Assembly (NCBI RefSeq): GCF_028649535.1
Contig: NZ_JAQSJE010000001.1
Coordinates: 352,736-416,735, forward strand
Source of the DNA: Mannheimia cairinae
GTDB lineage: Bacteria; Pseudomonadota; Gammaproteobacteria; Enterobacterales; Pasteurellaceae
Direction of reading: 5' to 3'
Length of the DNA: 64,000 bases
The position numbers and the translations under genes were made by a program. Positions 50,026-59,917 of the stretch are shown here, one piece after another. The notes beneath the pieces were generated by a model that saw only the letters and a list, made by a program, of their open reading frames with translations, was not told the origin of the DNA and did no database searches. Each line of letters starts with the position of its first letter. Position 1 is the first letter of the stretch.

Positions 50026-50829
50026 ATGCGATTTTTTGATACACACACACATCTAGATTATTTATCTGAAAGCTTAAATTTAAGTATTTCTACGCTTGTA
50101 GAAAATGCAAAACAAGCTCAAGTCGAACGAATACTTATTGTTGCAGTATTTGCAGAAAATTTTGCAAAAGTAACCGCTTGTGCAAAAGAAAAACCAGAAA
50201 ACTTAGTCTATGGATTAGGGCTTCACCCACTTTATATAAAACAACATAGCATACAACATTTAGATTTATTAGAAAATCTACTAAGCCAGAAAGATCCTCA
50301 ATGTACCGCAATAGCCGAAATAGGATTAGAAAAAGCAGTTGCTGAAGTTACCACTGAAAAATTATGGAAAAAGCAATGCGAATTTTTAGAAGCTCAGCTT
50401 GCTTTAGCTAAACAATTTGCCCTTCCTGTTAATTTACACTCTAGAAAAAGCCACGACCAACTTTATACTTTTCTAAAAAAAGTCCAACTCCCACAGACTG
50501 GTGTTGTTCACGGTTTTTCAGGAAGTTACGAACAAGCAAAACGATTTGTGGATTTAGGCTATAAAATTGGTATAGGCGGAACTATTACTTATGCCAGAGC
50601 GAATAAGACTCGGGAAACTATTCGCAGGCTCCCATTAGAAAGCCTATTACTTGAAACAGATTCCCCCGATATGCCAGTATTTGGATTTCAAGGTGAGCCC
50701 AACCGCCCTGAAAGACTTTTAGTTAGTTTTCGCTCACTTTGTGAATTACGTCAAGAGTCTCCACAATTTATTGCCGATACTATTTGGCAAAATAGTAATA
50801 ATCTATTTTCCCGACAAAATAAGCTTTAA
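50026..50829 (+). CDS. yjjV: TatD-family metal-dependent hydrolase, YjjV-like
   Basis: A 267-residue TIM-barrel hydrolase. Metal ligands appear as FDTHTHLDYL, AEIGLE, LHSRKSHD, VVHGFSGS and LLETDSPDMP. TatD-like proteins are deoxyribonucleases or deacylases; the exact role of YjjV is unclear. The last metal-binding segment is followed by NRPERL as usual. It starts right after the cstA terminator, so its promoter or ribosome site overlaps that hairpin. Confidence 0.85.
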   Translation: MRFFDTHTHLDYLSESLNLSISTLVENAKQAQVERILIVAVFAENFAKVTACAKEKPENLVYGLGLHPLYIKQHSIQHLDLLENLLSQKDPQCTAIAEIGLEKAVAEVTTEKLWKKQCEFLEAQLALAKQFALPVNLHSRKSHDQLYTFLKKVQLPQTGVVHGFSGSYEQAKRFVDLGYKIGIGGTITYARANKTRETIRRLPLESLLLETDSPDMPVFGFQGEPNRPERLLVSFRSLCELRQESPQFIADTIWQNSNNLFSRQNKL

Positions 50830-50940
50830 AAATGTGGCTTTACCTATATAAGATGAAAAAGGTAAAATATAAATTAGGTTGCGATTTTTCGCTATTCGCT
50901 CGTAAATAAGCGGAAATATCCATCTTTTAAGGAGATTTCA

Positions 50941-52383
50941 TTGCAAACAACCAAATTTTATTCCCTTTACTCTGGTATCTTTTTCCTCTTTTTTGGCTAC
51001 GGCTTATTCCTTAACTCTGCAGGGATCAAGCTGGCTGAACTTGGTGTTACTGACATTATTATCGGTTTACTGAATGCCGCATTCTTTGTAGGTGCTGCAT
51101 TAAGTACGATTTTTGCCCACAGAATTGTTTCAAGTGTCGGACATATTCGCTCCTTTAGTGTATTTTGTGCAGTCTTCGCTGTTGCTGCACTTAGCCATAT
51201 GATGATTGATAGCCTCTGGGCGTGGGGAATATTACGGATTATTTTAGGCTTCTGCCACTACAGCTTACTGCTCCTCGTTGAAAGTTGGATGAGTGAAAAA
51301 ACCAACACGGATAATCGTGGTAAAGTGTTAGCTACTTACAATATTATTTTCTATATTGCCTTTATTCTTGGGGTAAGTCTATTAAGCTTAGAGCTAAGCA
51401 GTAACAATATTTTTACCCTGGCGACCATATTAGTAGTTATGTCGATGATTCCTATCGCACTAACAAAAATGGTTCAGCCAGATATTCCTGAACGCCAAAG
51501 AATTAGCGTGCCTCGCTTATTTGCTATTTCGCCATTAGCCTTAATTACCAGTTTTATTAGCGGAATGTTAGTCAATGGCTTCTTTACAATGGTATCGGTC
51601 TTTATGCTGAAATTTAGCTTTTCATTAGGCGAAATTTCACTCTATTTAATGATGTCTATGGTTGGGGGCTTTATTAGCCAGTTACCGATGGCAAGCTTAT
51701 CTAACCGCATAGGCAGACGAAATGCCATTTTAGCCTGTGCTGTTATGGCTACCATTACCTCACTGGCTGGGCTATTTTTAATTTTACAAGAAAATTTGAC
51801 CGCTTGGATACAATACCTCGTCGCCTTTCTATTTGGTTGTAGCTTGTTTAGCTTATATGCGTTAAGTATTGCTCGTGCTAACGATGAATTACCGAATAAT
51901 ATGAATACAGTTGAAGTAAGCCGAGGATTATTATTTTGCTATGGTATCGGTGCATTAGTTGCCCCGCCATTACTAGGTTTATCAATGGACATTTCTGCTG
52001 AATATGGTTTTTATGCCTTATTTGGTTTATTTTCGCTTCTCTTATTAGTTTGTGCCGCTTTAACCAAACCAATTCCGAAAGCAGAACGTGTGGATATGCA
52101 GCTAACAACACCAATTGCAACTGCAAGTACAGTTGAAGAGATAGAAATTGTTGAAGAGGAACTTGTTCCATTTGATGAAACAGCAGTACAAGAATATCAA
52201 ACTCAACTTGAAAATATTGAAGAAGAGCCAGATACAGAAGAAATTCAAACGGTTGAAGAGACAGTGCAATCTGATAATATTCAAATATCCACAGAAAATC
52301 AAAATAATGATGAAGATCAAAGTAGTGCAGAAAGTCAAATAGACCAAGACATTCAGCCTTTAGAAAAAACAAAAACACTTTAA
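50941..52383 (+). CDS. YcaD-like MFS transporter with long acidic C-terminal tail
   Basis: A 480-residue protein. About residues 1-378 form a 12-helix major facilitator resembling E. coli YcaD (382 residues). The last 100 or so residues are Glu/Gln/Asp/Ser-rich without hydrophobic segments (EEIEIVEEELVPFDE, NIEEEPDTEEIQTVEE). The start codon is TTG at 50941, supported by TTTTAAGGAGATTTCA just upstream, a strong ribosome site at the right distance. Substrate unknown. Confidence 0.78.
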   Translation: MQTTKFYSLYSGIFFLFFGYGLFLNSAGIKLAELGVTDIIIGLLNAAFFVGAALSTIFAHRIVSSVGHIRSFSVFCAVFAVAALSHMMIDSLWAWGILRIILGFCHYSLLLLVESWMSEKTNTDNRGKVLATYNIIFYIAFILGVSLLSLELSSNNIFTLATILVVMSMIPIALTKMVQPDIPERQRISVPRLFAISPLALITSFISGMLVNGFFTMVSVFMLKFSFSLGEISLYLMMSMVGGFISQLPMASLSNRIGRRNAILACAVMATITSLAGLFLILQENLTAWIQYLVAFLFGCSLFSLYALSIARANDELPNNMNTVEVSRGLLFCYGIGALVAPPLLGLSMDISAEYGFYALFGLFSLLLLVCAALTKPIPKAERVDMQLTTPIATASTVEEIEIVEEELVPFDETAVQEYQTQLENIEEEPDTEEIQTVEETVQSDNIQISTENQNNDEDQSSAESQIDQDIQPLEKTKTL

Positions 52384-52414
52384 TGAGTGATTTTTCTTCT
52401 TTTTAATTTTATGC

Positions 52415-52420
52415 TAAAAT
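52415..52420 (+). promoter_or_regulatory. Candidate -10 element of thrS
   Basis: TATGCTAAAAT contains TAAAAT; a T-rich but poor -35 lies 17 bases upstream. Transcription from about 52427 would start just before the first leader hairpin and give a leader of about 150 bases. Confidence 0.35.
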
Positions 52421-52431
52421 CCCCTCGCTTT

Positions 52432-52558
52432 GATTGCCCGTTTGTAAGGGTAATCATAAGCGAGAAATCATTTGCAAAAAGCAAATAAAAATAGACCGCT
52501 TGTAAGCGGTTTTTCACTTTTTAAACAAACTAAACAAGTAACCTCTCGTATGGGTTAC
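52432..52558 (+). promoter_or_regulatory. thrS leader with tRNA-Thr anticodon-arm mimic
   Basis: Four stem-loops precede thrS: 52432-52455 (GATTGCCC with GGGTAATC, loop GTTTGTAA), 52470-52486, 52495-52510 (ACCGCTT-GT-AAGCGGT, then T5) and 52538-52558. The last folds as GTAACCT / GGGTTAC (7 bp with a closing U-G) around the 7-base loop CTCGTAT, which reads like a tRNA anticodon loop C32 U33 CGU A37 U38; CGU is a threonine anticodon. It lies 22-42 bases upstream of the ATG. E. coli thrS is repressed by its own product binding such a leader. The third hairpin also looks like a terminator and is an uptake-signal palindrome. Confidence 0.7.
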
Positions 52559-52579
52559 CACTGTAACAAGGATACAAAA

Positions 52580-54514
52580 ATGCCTATTATTACTTTACCA
52601 GATGGCTCTCAACGCCAATTTGATAACCCTGTTTCTGTAATGGAAGTTGCTCAATCTATCGGAGCAGGCTTAGCGAAAGCGACCATTGCAGGTCGTGTAA
52701 ACGGCGAACGCCGTGATGCGTGCGATATTATCAGCCAAGATAGCACTCTTGAAATCATCACAGCCAAAGATGAAGATGGTTTAGAGATCATTCGCCACTC
52801 TTGTGCTCACCTTTTAGGACACGCAATCAAACAACTATTCCCAGATGTTAAAATGGCGATTGGCCCGACTATCGAAAACGGTTTCTATTATGATGTAGAT
52901 TTAGATCGCTCTTTAACGCAAGATGATTTAGATGCTATTGAAAAACGTATGTTAGCCTTGGCAAAAACCAACTACGATGTGGTAAAACGTCCTGTTAGCT
53001 GGCAAGAAGCTCGTGATACTTTTGAACAACGTGGCGAGCCATACAAAATGGCTATTTTAGATGAAAACATTGAACGTACTGCAACACCAGCGTTATATCA
53101 TCACGAAGAATATATTGATATGTGCCGTGGCCCACACGTGCCGAATATGCGTTTCTGCCAACACTTCAAATTACAAAAAGTGGCAGGGGCATACTGGCGT
53201 GGTAACAGCGATAACAAAATGCTACAACGTATTTACGGTACGGCTTGGGCAGATAAAAAACAATTAGCGGAATACTTAAAACGTTTAGAAGAAGCGGCAA
53301 AACGTGACCACCGCCGTATTGGTAAAGCATTAGATTTATACCATATGCAAGAAGAAGCACCGGGTATGGTGTTCTGGCACAACGATGGTTGGACAATTTT
53401 CCGTGAATTAGAAACTTTCGTGCGTACTAAATTAAAAGAGTACGATTACCAAGAAGTAAAAGGTCCGTTTATGATGGACAGAGTGCTTTGGGAGAAAACA
53501 GGCCACTGGCAAAACTACGCAGATTTAATGTTCACCACGCAATCGGAAAACCGTGAATATGCCATCAAACCGATGAACTGCCCGGGGCACGTACAAATCT
53601 TTAACCAAGGCTTAAAATCTTACCGTGATTTACCAATTCGTATGGCGGAATTCGGTTCTTGCCACCGTAACGAGCCTTCTGGTTCATTACACGGTTTAAT
53701 GCGTGTGCGTGGTTTTACTCAAGATGATGCTCATATTTTCTGTACTGAAGAACAAATCGAGTCAGAAGTAACCAGCTGTATCAAAATGGTTTACGACATT
53801 TACAGCACATTCGGCTTTACCAATATTGCGGTTAAACTTTCAACTCGCCCAGAAAACCGTATCGGCGATGATGCAATGTGGGACAGAGCGGAAGAAGGTT
53901 TAGCAAATGCTCTACGCAACAATGGGCTTGAATATGAAGTTCAAGAAGGCGAAGGTGCATTCTACGGTCCGAAAATTGAGTTCGCTCTACGTGATTGCTT
54001 AGGCCGTGAATGGCAATGCGGTACCGTACAGTTAGACTTTGCCCTACCGGGTCGTTTAGAAGCCTCTTATGTAGCGGAAGATAATGGTCGCCGTACACCA
54101 GTTATGATCCACCGTGCAATTCTAGGTTCGATTGAACGTTTCATCGGTATTATTACCGAAGAATATGCAGGCTTCTTCCCTGCGTGGTTAGCACCAACTC
54201 AAGCGGTAGTAATGAATATTACTGATAGCCAAGCGGATTACGTGCAACAAGTTGTAAAACAACTTTCTGATGCCGGTATTCGTGTAAAAGCGGATCTTCG
54301 CAATGAGAAAGTCGGCTTTAAAGTACGTGAACATACTTTACGTCGTGTGCCTTATATGCTTGTTTGTGGCGACAAAGAAATCGCCGAAGGCAAAGTTTCG
54401 GTGCGTACTCGTAAAGGGGCAGATTTAGGCACTTACCAAGTGGCTGAATTGGTTGAAATCCTCAAAAACCAAATTAAAGCTCGTGAGCTTAAATTATTAG
54501 GCGAAGAAGAGTAA
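52580..54514 (+). CDS. thrS: Threonyl-tRNA synthetase ThrS
   Basis: A 644-residue class II synthetase (642 in E. coli). It has the TGS domain ([14 protein letters not shown]), the editing domain with [10 protein letters not shown] (HxxxH), the zinc site in [10 protein letters not shown], motif 2 [24 protein letters not shown], and the C-terminal anticodon domain. The ATG at 52580 follows AACAAGGATAC; the longer frame from 52472 covers the regulatory leader. infC, its usual partner in E. coli, is not adjacent here. Confidence 0.96.
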   Translation: MPIITLPDGSQRQFDNPVSVMEVAQSIGAGLAKATIAGRVNGERRDACDIISQDSTLEIITAKDEDGLEIIRHSCAHLLGHAIKQLFPDVKMAIGPTIENGFYYDVDLDRSLTQDDLDAIEKRMLALAKTNYDVVKRPVSWQEARDTFEQRGEPYKMAILDENIERTATPALYHHEEYIDMCRGPHVPNMRFCQHFKLQKVAGAYWRGNSDNKMLQRIYGTAWADKKQLAEYLKRLEEAAKRDHRRIGKALDLYHMQEEAPGMVFWHNDGWTIFRELETFVRTKLKEYDYQEVKGPFMMDRVLWEKTGHWQNYADLMFTTQSENREYAIKPMNCPGHVQIFNQGLKSYRDLPIRMAEFGSCHRNEPSGSLHGLMRVRGFTQDDAHIFCTEEQIESEVTSCIKMVYDIYSTFGFTNIAVKLSTRPENRIGDDAMWDRAEEGLANALRNNGLEYEVQEGEGAFYGPKIEFALRDCLGREWQCGTVQLDFALPGRLEASYVAEDNGRRTPVMIHRAILGSIERFIGIITEEYAGFFPAWLAPTQAVVMNITDSQADYVQQVVKQLSDAGIRVKADLRNEKVGFKVREHTLRRVPYMLVCGDKEIAEGKVSVRTRKGADLGTYQVAELVEILKNQIKARELKLLGEEE

Positions 54515-54536
54515 AAATTAAGAAAACCTAAATGAT

Positions 54537-54573
54537 AAATCTCCACTTAATTTCCTAATTTAAGTGGAGATTT
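54537..54573. terminator. Bidirectional terminator between thrS and purN
   Basis: AAATCTCCACTTAA and TTAAGTGGAGATTT form a 14-bp stem with a 9-base loop, followed by TTATTTG; it separates convergent genes. Confidence 0.85.
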
Positions 54574-54605
54574 TTATTTGAATTTATAGGTTACTCTTAA
54601 ATGAT

Positions 54606-55247
54606 TTATTCATCTGCGGCATAACCTTTTTCTGATAATGCTTTCCCATCTAAATAAGCTTTACTATTTATTACTTTTAAACGTCCTGAACAGAACCAAT
54701 CAATAACAAGCGGATAATAACGATGCTCTTGCTCAACAACTCTCGAGATAATATCATCTATAGCATCATCAGCATAAATTGGTACTTTAGCCTGCAAAAC
54801 AATAGCCCCAGCATCAACCTCTTCATTCACAAAATGAATTGTCATTCCGTGTTCTTTATCGCCTGCCGAAACAGCTCGCTGATAGGTATTAAGTCCTGGA
54901 TATTTTGGCAGTAATGAGGGATGAATATTTAAGATTTTCCCCTCAAATTGTCGAGTAAACTCAGGTGTTAAAATCTTCATATAGCCAGCTAAAACAATTA
55001 ATTCTGCACCTAATATTTCAATTTGTTCGGCAATAGCGAGATCCATTGCTAAATTACTTTCATAATTTTTGCGTAAAAAAACAAAAGTCTGAATATTGGC
55101 ATTTTTTGCTCGAGTTAGTCCATAAGCTTCCATATTATTGCAAATTACACCGCAAATTTGACCGCTTATTTTTCCTATTTTTTGAGCCTCTATAATTGCT
55201 TGTAGATTAGAACCATTCCCTGAAATTAGCACGACTATTTTTTTCAT
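54606..55247 (-). CDS. purN: Phosphoribosylglycinamide formyltransferase PurN
   Basis: A 213-residue enzyme (212 in E. coli) for the third step of purine synthesis using 10-formyl-THF. It shows ISGNGSNLQAII, the catalytic Asn-His in LNIHPSLLPKYPGL and the Asp in NEEVDAGAIVLQ. purM is not adjacent, unlike E. coli, and no clear PurR box was seen upstream. Confidence 0.94.
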   Translation of the reverse strand: MKKIVVLISGNGSNLQAIIEAQKIGKISGQICGVICNNMEAYGLTRAKNANIQTFVFLRKNYESNLAMDLAIAEQIEILGAELIVLAGYMKILTPEFTRQFEGKILNIHPSLLPKYPGLNTYQRAVSAGDKEHGMTIHFVNEEVDAGAIVLQAKVPIYADDAIDDIISRVVEQEHRYYPLVIDWFCSGRLKVINSKAYLDGKALSEKGYAADE

Positions 55248-55281
55248 TACATTTCCCTAGACTTAGCAATAAATAGCAAAA

Positions 55282-55302
55282 AGGCTGATAAATCATCAGC
55301 CT
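55282..55302 (-). terminator. Terminator after yidB
   Basis: AGGCTGAT pairs with ATCAGCCT (5-base loop), followed on the minus strand by TTTTTGC, just past the yidB stop. Confidence 0.75.
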
Positions 55303-55308
55303 ATATTC

Positions 55309-55728
55309 TTATTTAAATAAATTACCTAATACACTTTTTGCAGCCTGAGCCAACAAATCATTTGCATTTAAATTTTGTAAATCTTCAACTTTTCCATTTG
55401 GTGTTAAAGTATCAACAATTTTTGGCAAGAACTGTGCTAATAAATCACTTGCTTCACTTGCATCAACACCAGCTTCTTGAGCTGCTGTTTGAATATTTTC
55501 TTTACCAAATACATTATTGATTTGCTCACTTGAAACAGGTGCATTTTCTTCATCACGACTAATCCAAGTACGTAAAATATTCTCTAATCCACCTTGTTGG
55601 AATTTTGCAATTAAGCCTTCAACACCACCTTGTGATGCTAATAAATTTTGAATTAATTGAGTTGCAGTTGATTGATTGCTACCACCTAAAACAGATGAAG
55701 CAAGTGAACCCAAAATATTTCCTAACAT
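55309..55728 (-). CDS. yidB: YidB-like DUF937 protein
   Basis: A 139-residue, mostly helical cytosolic protein of the DUF937/YidB family, whose function is unknown. It opens with MLGNILGSLASSVLGG, has a Gln/Ala-rich middle (LIQNLLASQGGVEGLIAKFQQGG) and ends VLGNLFK. The frame extends to 55764, but the start at 55728 follows TTAGGAGAGATT. Confidence 0.8.
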   Translation of the reverse strand: MLGNILGSLASSVLGGSNQSTATQLIQNLLASQGGVEGLIAKFQQGGLENILRTWISRDEENAPVSSEQINNVFGKENIQTAAQEAGVDASEASDLLAQFLPKIVDTLTPNGKVEDLQNLNANDLLAQAAKSVLGNLFK

Positions 55729-55741
55729 AATCTCTCCTAAG

Positions 55742-55797
55742 CAAGCGGTTAAATTTATAAACATTTTTGCAAAAAATAATAGAAATTACACCGCTTG
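55742..55797. repeat. Inverted uptake-signal pair between kdsB and yidB
   Basis: CAAGCGGT (55742-55749) and ACCGCTTG (55790-55797) flank a 40-base A/T-rich spacer. It lies 10 bases past the kdsB stop and directly upstream of yidB, so it may terminate kdsB. Confidence 0.7.
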
Positions 55798-55806
55798 TAA
55801 TATTAA

Positions 55807-56562
55807 TTAACGAGCTAAAATTGCTCGCACTCTTTCCAAATCTTCCGGTGTATCCACCCCAACCTCAGGGGCTTGTTTTGCCAGTTCGATATGAATTTTT
55901 TCTCCATACCATAAAGCACGTAATTGCTCTAAGGATTCTAATTGTTCTAACTGCGTTGGCTGCCAAGCCACATACAGCTTCACAAAGCCAGCACGATAAG
56001 CATAAATGCCGATATGGCGTAAATAGTTTTGGCTTGCCACAAATGCATCATCGCAATTTGAAAAGCTATCTCTTGCAAACGGAATACTTGCACGAGAGAA
56101 ATATAGCGCCATACCATTTTTATCCGCCACTACTTTAACCGCATTCGGGTTAAAAAGTTCCTCACGGGTTGCTAATTTTACCGCAAGAGTTGCCATATTG
56201 ACGTTATAAGCATCTAAATTGCGAGCCACTTGTTCTACAATCACTGGTGGCACTAACGGCTCATCTCCTTGAATATTCACGATAATTTCATTATCGGCAA
56301 TCTGCATTTTTTCAATCACTTCCGCCAAACGCTCTGTGCCGGAATTGTGTTTTTCAGATGTCATACATACTTCCGCACCAAACGCTTTTGCCGTTGCCTC
56401 AATTTCAGGGTGATCCGTTGCAATAATGACACGTGTTGCCCCTGCTTGTTGAGCTTTTTCCCACACGTGTTGAATCATCGGCTTACCTGCGATATCTAAC
56501 AGCGGTTTGCGAGGCAAACGGCTTGAGGCATAGCGAGCTGGAATAATCACAGTAAAATTCAT
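55807..56562 (-). CDS. kdsB: CMP-KDO synthetase KdsB
   Basis: A 251-residue cytidylyltransferase (248 in E. coli) activating 3-deoxy-manno-octulosonate for lipopolysaccharide. It shows [28 protein letters not shown] and [12 protein letters not shown]. It starts 9 bases after trxB, so the two are probably cotranscribed. Confidence 0.95.
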   Translation of the reverse strand: MNFTVIIPARYASSRLPRKPLLDIAGKPMIQHVWEKAQQAGATRVIIATDHPEIEATAKAFGAEVCMTSEKHNSGTERLAEVIEKMQIADNEIIVNIQGDEPLVPPVIVEQVARNLDAYNVNMATLAVKLATREELFNPNAVKVVADKNGMALYFSRASIPFARDSFSNCDDAFVASQNYLRHIGIYAYRAGFVKLYVAWQPTQLEQLESLEQLRALWYGEKIHIELAKQAPEVGVDTPEDLERVRAILAR

Positions 56563-56571
56563 ACTCTTTCC

Positions 56572-57543
<972 letters not shown>

Positions 57544-57584
57544 TTAATATAATCAAGCGGTCATTTTTTCTTAAAATTTTGCAA

Positions 57585-58430
57585 CTAATAAAGTAGCGAA
57601 TAGAGCTGGCGTCTAAATTTCGGCACTATTGGGTCATTTCCTAGTGCAGATAGAATCGCTAAAAATTGTGTTTTTAACTCGCCATTTGCCACAGTTAGAT
57701 CTGATTTTAGCCAATCGAATAAAAGCGTAAGTGCCTCTTCGTTTTTATGGGCTTGGTGGAGCTGGTTTGCTAATTTAATTGCAATTTCGGGAGTTTTATT
57801 TTTAGCATAATCGGCTTGAAGTTGCTGTAATTCCGGCGATTCACTTGCTTGCTCCAGTAATTCAATTTGGGATTGCAAGCCATTCCAACGGCTATCTCGG
57901 TCTTGAATTGGAATTTGTTTTAAAATCTCACGAGCCTCAGCCACTTTTTTCATCACAATATAAGTTTCGGCATAAAGCAGGGCAAAATCGCTGTTTTTCT
58001 TATCTGTCATTTCCCAAGCAGATTTTAGCAAAGGGAGAGCTTCTTCGTAGCGCTCATCTTGCAATAACTCTAAGGCTTGATTGAATTTTAACTCTTCCTC
58101 TTTCGGTAAAATATTGGCTAGGCGAATACGTAATTCTTGCTCGGTCACCACCCCTTGAATAGCATCAATCGGCTGCCCACCAGCAAACAAATAAAGTGTT
58201 GGAATTTGCTGAATGCTAAACTGTGCAGCTAAAGCTTGTTGCTCATCACAATTTACCGTTGCCAATAAAAATTGATTCGGATTTTCATCGGCAATACGGC
58301 GTAATAATGCGTCCATTTCAATAGAGGCAATTTCACGAGGCGAAATAAAATTAAATACCGTCGGTATCTGCCCTGTGGCTGCCCAAACTTCACTAAAATT
58401 CTGCTCTGTTACATTTACAAAATAGTCCAT
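57585..58430 (-). CDS. cnoX: CnoX (YbbN)-like chaperedoxin
   Basis: A 281-residue protein with an N-terminal thioredoxin fold (to about residue 110) and C-terminal TPR-like helices. In E. coli CnoX (284) holds and protects oxidised proteins and hands them to GroEL. The active-site region reads NFISPREIAS, with no Cys where E. coli has SxxC. The second Cys used for mixed disulfides is kept (C61 in TVNCDEQQ). The typical IPTLYLF cis-proline segment is present. Confidence 0.85.
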   Translation of the reverse strand: MDYFVNVTEQNFSEVWAATGQIPTVFNFISPREIASIEMDALLRRIADENPNQFLLATVNCDEQQALAAQFSIQQIPTLYLFAGGQPIDAIQGVVTEQELRIRLANILPKEEELKFNQALELLQDERYEEALPLLKSAWEMTDKKNSDFALLYAETYIVMKKVAEAREILKQIPIQDRDSRWNGLQSQIELLEQASESPELQQLQADYAKNKTPEIAIKLANQLHQAHKNEEALTLLFDWLKSDLTVANGELKTQFLAILSALGNDPIVPKFRRQLYSLLY

Positions 58431-58473
58431 AAATCCCTCTTATCTACCTAAATTGTCTTTTTATATTGTAGCA

Positions 58474-58800
58474 TTAATAAGAGGTTTCAATAGGCATACC
58501 GTTTCTTTCCCACGCATCAAAACCGCCTTTTACGCTATAGACGTTTTCAAAGCCTTGCTCAATTAAAAATTGTGCAGTGCTTTGGCTACTGACACCGTGA
58601 TAACAAATAATAATCACCGGTTCTTCATAATCGACTTCATCTAGAAATTTACCATAGCTTTGGTTGGTTAGATGAAAAGCATCTTGTGGGTGGCTGTAAA
58701 TATAGCGACGAGCATCTCGCACATCAGCAAGCACTGCCCCTTCTGTTTCCATTAATTCCCAAGCTTGCTGAGGGCTGATCTCTTTAAATGTTATTTCCAT
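58474..58800 (-). CDS. glpE: Thiosulfate sulfurtransferase GlpE
   Basis: A 108-residue single-domain rhodanese, the same length as E. coli GlpE. The active loop CYHGVSSQ carries the catalytic Cys, with DVRDARRY upstream. It starts at 58800 (MEITFKEI). It passes sulfur from thiosulfate to thiophilic acceptors such as cyanide or thioredoxin; the local partner is unknown. It lies 43 bp upstream of cnoX. Confidence 0.9.
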   Translation of the reverse strand: MEITFKEISPQQAWELMETEGAVLADVRDARRYIYSHPQDAFHLTNQSYGKFLDEVDYEEPVIIICYHGVSSQSTAQFLIEQGFENVYSVKGGFDAWERNGMPIETSY

Positions 58801-58896
58801 AATTTGGTTTATCCTCAATAAAATGGCGAAACTATAGCATAAAATCTAAAAAAGAATGGCTATTATTTCAAGTTGAAAATCCAATGTTATTCAGAT

Positions 58897-58915
58897 ATAA
58901 TTGCGAACCATTTTC
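58897..58915 (+). promoter_or_regulatory. Weak candidate Fur box upstream of exbB
   Basis: ATAATTGCGAACCATTTTC matches the 19-base Fur consensus at about 11 positions, mostly in the right half. It lies 40 bases upstream of exbB. Iron control of exbBD-tonB is known in related bacteria, so I list it at low confidence. Confidence 0.35.
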
Positions 58916-58954
58916 AACAACCAATCATTAATCGATAAATTTTTAAGGGTTATT

Positions 58955-59401
58955 ATGAATCAATTATTTGAATTTTTAGAACATTACACTGATTTTATTA
59001 TTTTAGGTACATTAGGTTTATTAAGCATTATCTGCGTTTGGAAAGCGATTGAACGCATTATGTTTTATTCGAAGGTTGATATTTCGAAATACAATACATT
59101 AGAAGAATTAGAAATTGATTTAACTCATAATCTAACAACCATTTCAACTATTGGTTCAAATGCTCCTTATATCGGCTTATTAGGTACTGTTATCGGCATT
59201 CTTTTAACTTTCTATCATTTAGGTAAATCAGGTGGCGATATTGATGCAGCGTCAATTATGGTTAATCTCTCGTTAGCACTAAAAGCAACGGCTGTCGGTA
59301 TTTTAGTAGCGATTATTGCGATGGTATTTTATAACGGTTTCGGGCGTAAAGTAGAAGAAAATAAATTAAAATGGCAAGCTTTTCACGCACCAAAAGCATA
59401 A
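58955..59401 (+). CDS. exbB: ExbB, TonB-energising proton channel subunit
   Basis: A 148-residue membrane protein with three helices, shorter than E. coli ExbB (244) and close to Haemophilus ExbB (150). Conserved segments are [18 protein letters not shown] and [17 protein letters not shown]. The start at 58955 follows TTAAGGGTTATT. First gene of exbB-exbD-tonB, which powers outer-membrane iron and heme receptors. Confidence 0.92.
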   Translation: MNQLFEFLEHYTDFIILGTLGLLSIICVWKAIERIMFYSKVDISKYNTLEELEIDLTHNLTTISTIGSNAPYIGLLGTVIGILLTFYHLGKSGGDIDAASIMVNLSLALKATAVGILVAIIAMVFYNGFGRKVEENKLKWQAFHAPKA

Positions 59402-59452
59402 TACAAGCGGTTAAATTTAATTTATTTTTTGCAAACTTAAGAAGACTGAATT

Positions 59453-59902
59453 ATGAAAAAATTTGATGAAATTAACATCATTCCTTTTATCGATATTATG
59501 TTGGTGTTACTGGCGATTGTGCTTGTAACCGCTTCATTTATCTCGCAGGGGAAAATCCAAGTTAATGTACCAAAAGCAACAACAACAACAACACAGCCAA
59601 TGAAAGCAGACGATCTGGCAAAACTTCTGACTATTACCGAAAATAATGAATTTTTCTTTAATGATAAGGCTATTACTAAAGAGCAATTAGCTACTGAAGT
59701 TGCTACTTGGGATAAAAGCCAAAAAGTTGCGTTAAAAGTTGATGGAGCCGTAGCATTTGAAAAATTTGTTGAATTAACTGATGTTCTTTCTGCAAATGAA
59801 ATTAAAAATGTCGCTATCATTACCAAAAAAGAAACCGCTCCTACAACACCGGTTACACCAACAGAAGTAACAACTCCGGCACCAATGCCTGCAACACCTT
59901 AA
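59453..59902 (+). CDS. exbD: ExbD, TonB-energising complex subunit
   Basis: A 149-residue protein with one N-terminal helix; the functional Asp lies in [14 protein letters not shown] periplasmic MotA/TolQ-partner domain follows. The last 25 residues form a Thr/Pro-rich tail ([16 protein letters not shown]). tonB begins 15 bases later. Confidence 0.92.
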   Translation: MKKFDEINIIPFIDIMLVLLAIVLVTASFISQGKIQVNVPKATTTTTQPMKADDLAKLLTITENNEFFFNDKAITKEQLATEVATWDKSQKVALKVDGAVAFEKFVELTDVLSANEIKNVAIITKKETAPTTPVTPTEVTTPAPMPATP

Positions 59903-59917
59903 TAGGATGAAACGAGT

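Noticed and set aside
51878-52378. Minus-strand ORF of 166 codons antisense to the YcaD-like tail
   Set aside because: Leu/Phe-rich reading results from the acidic GAA/GAT codons on the other strand; no start context.
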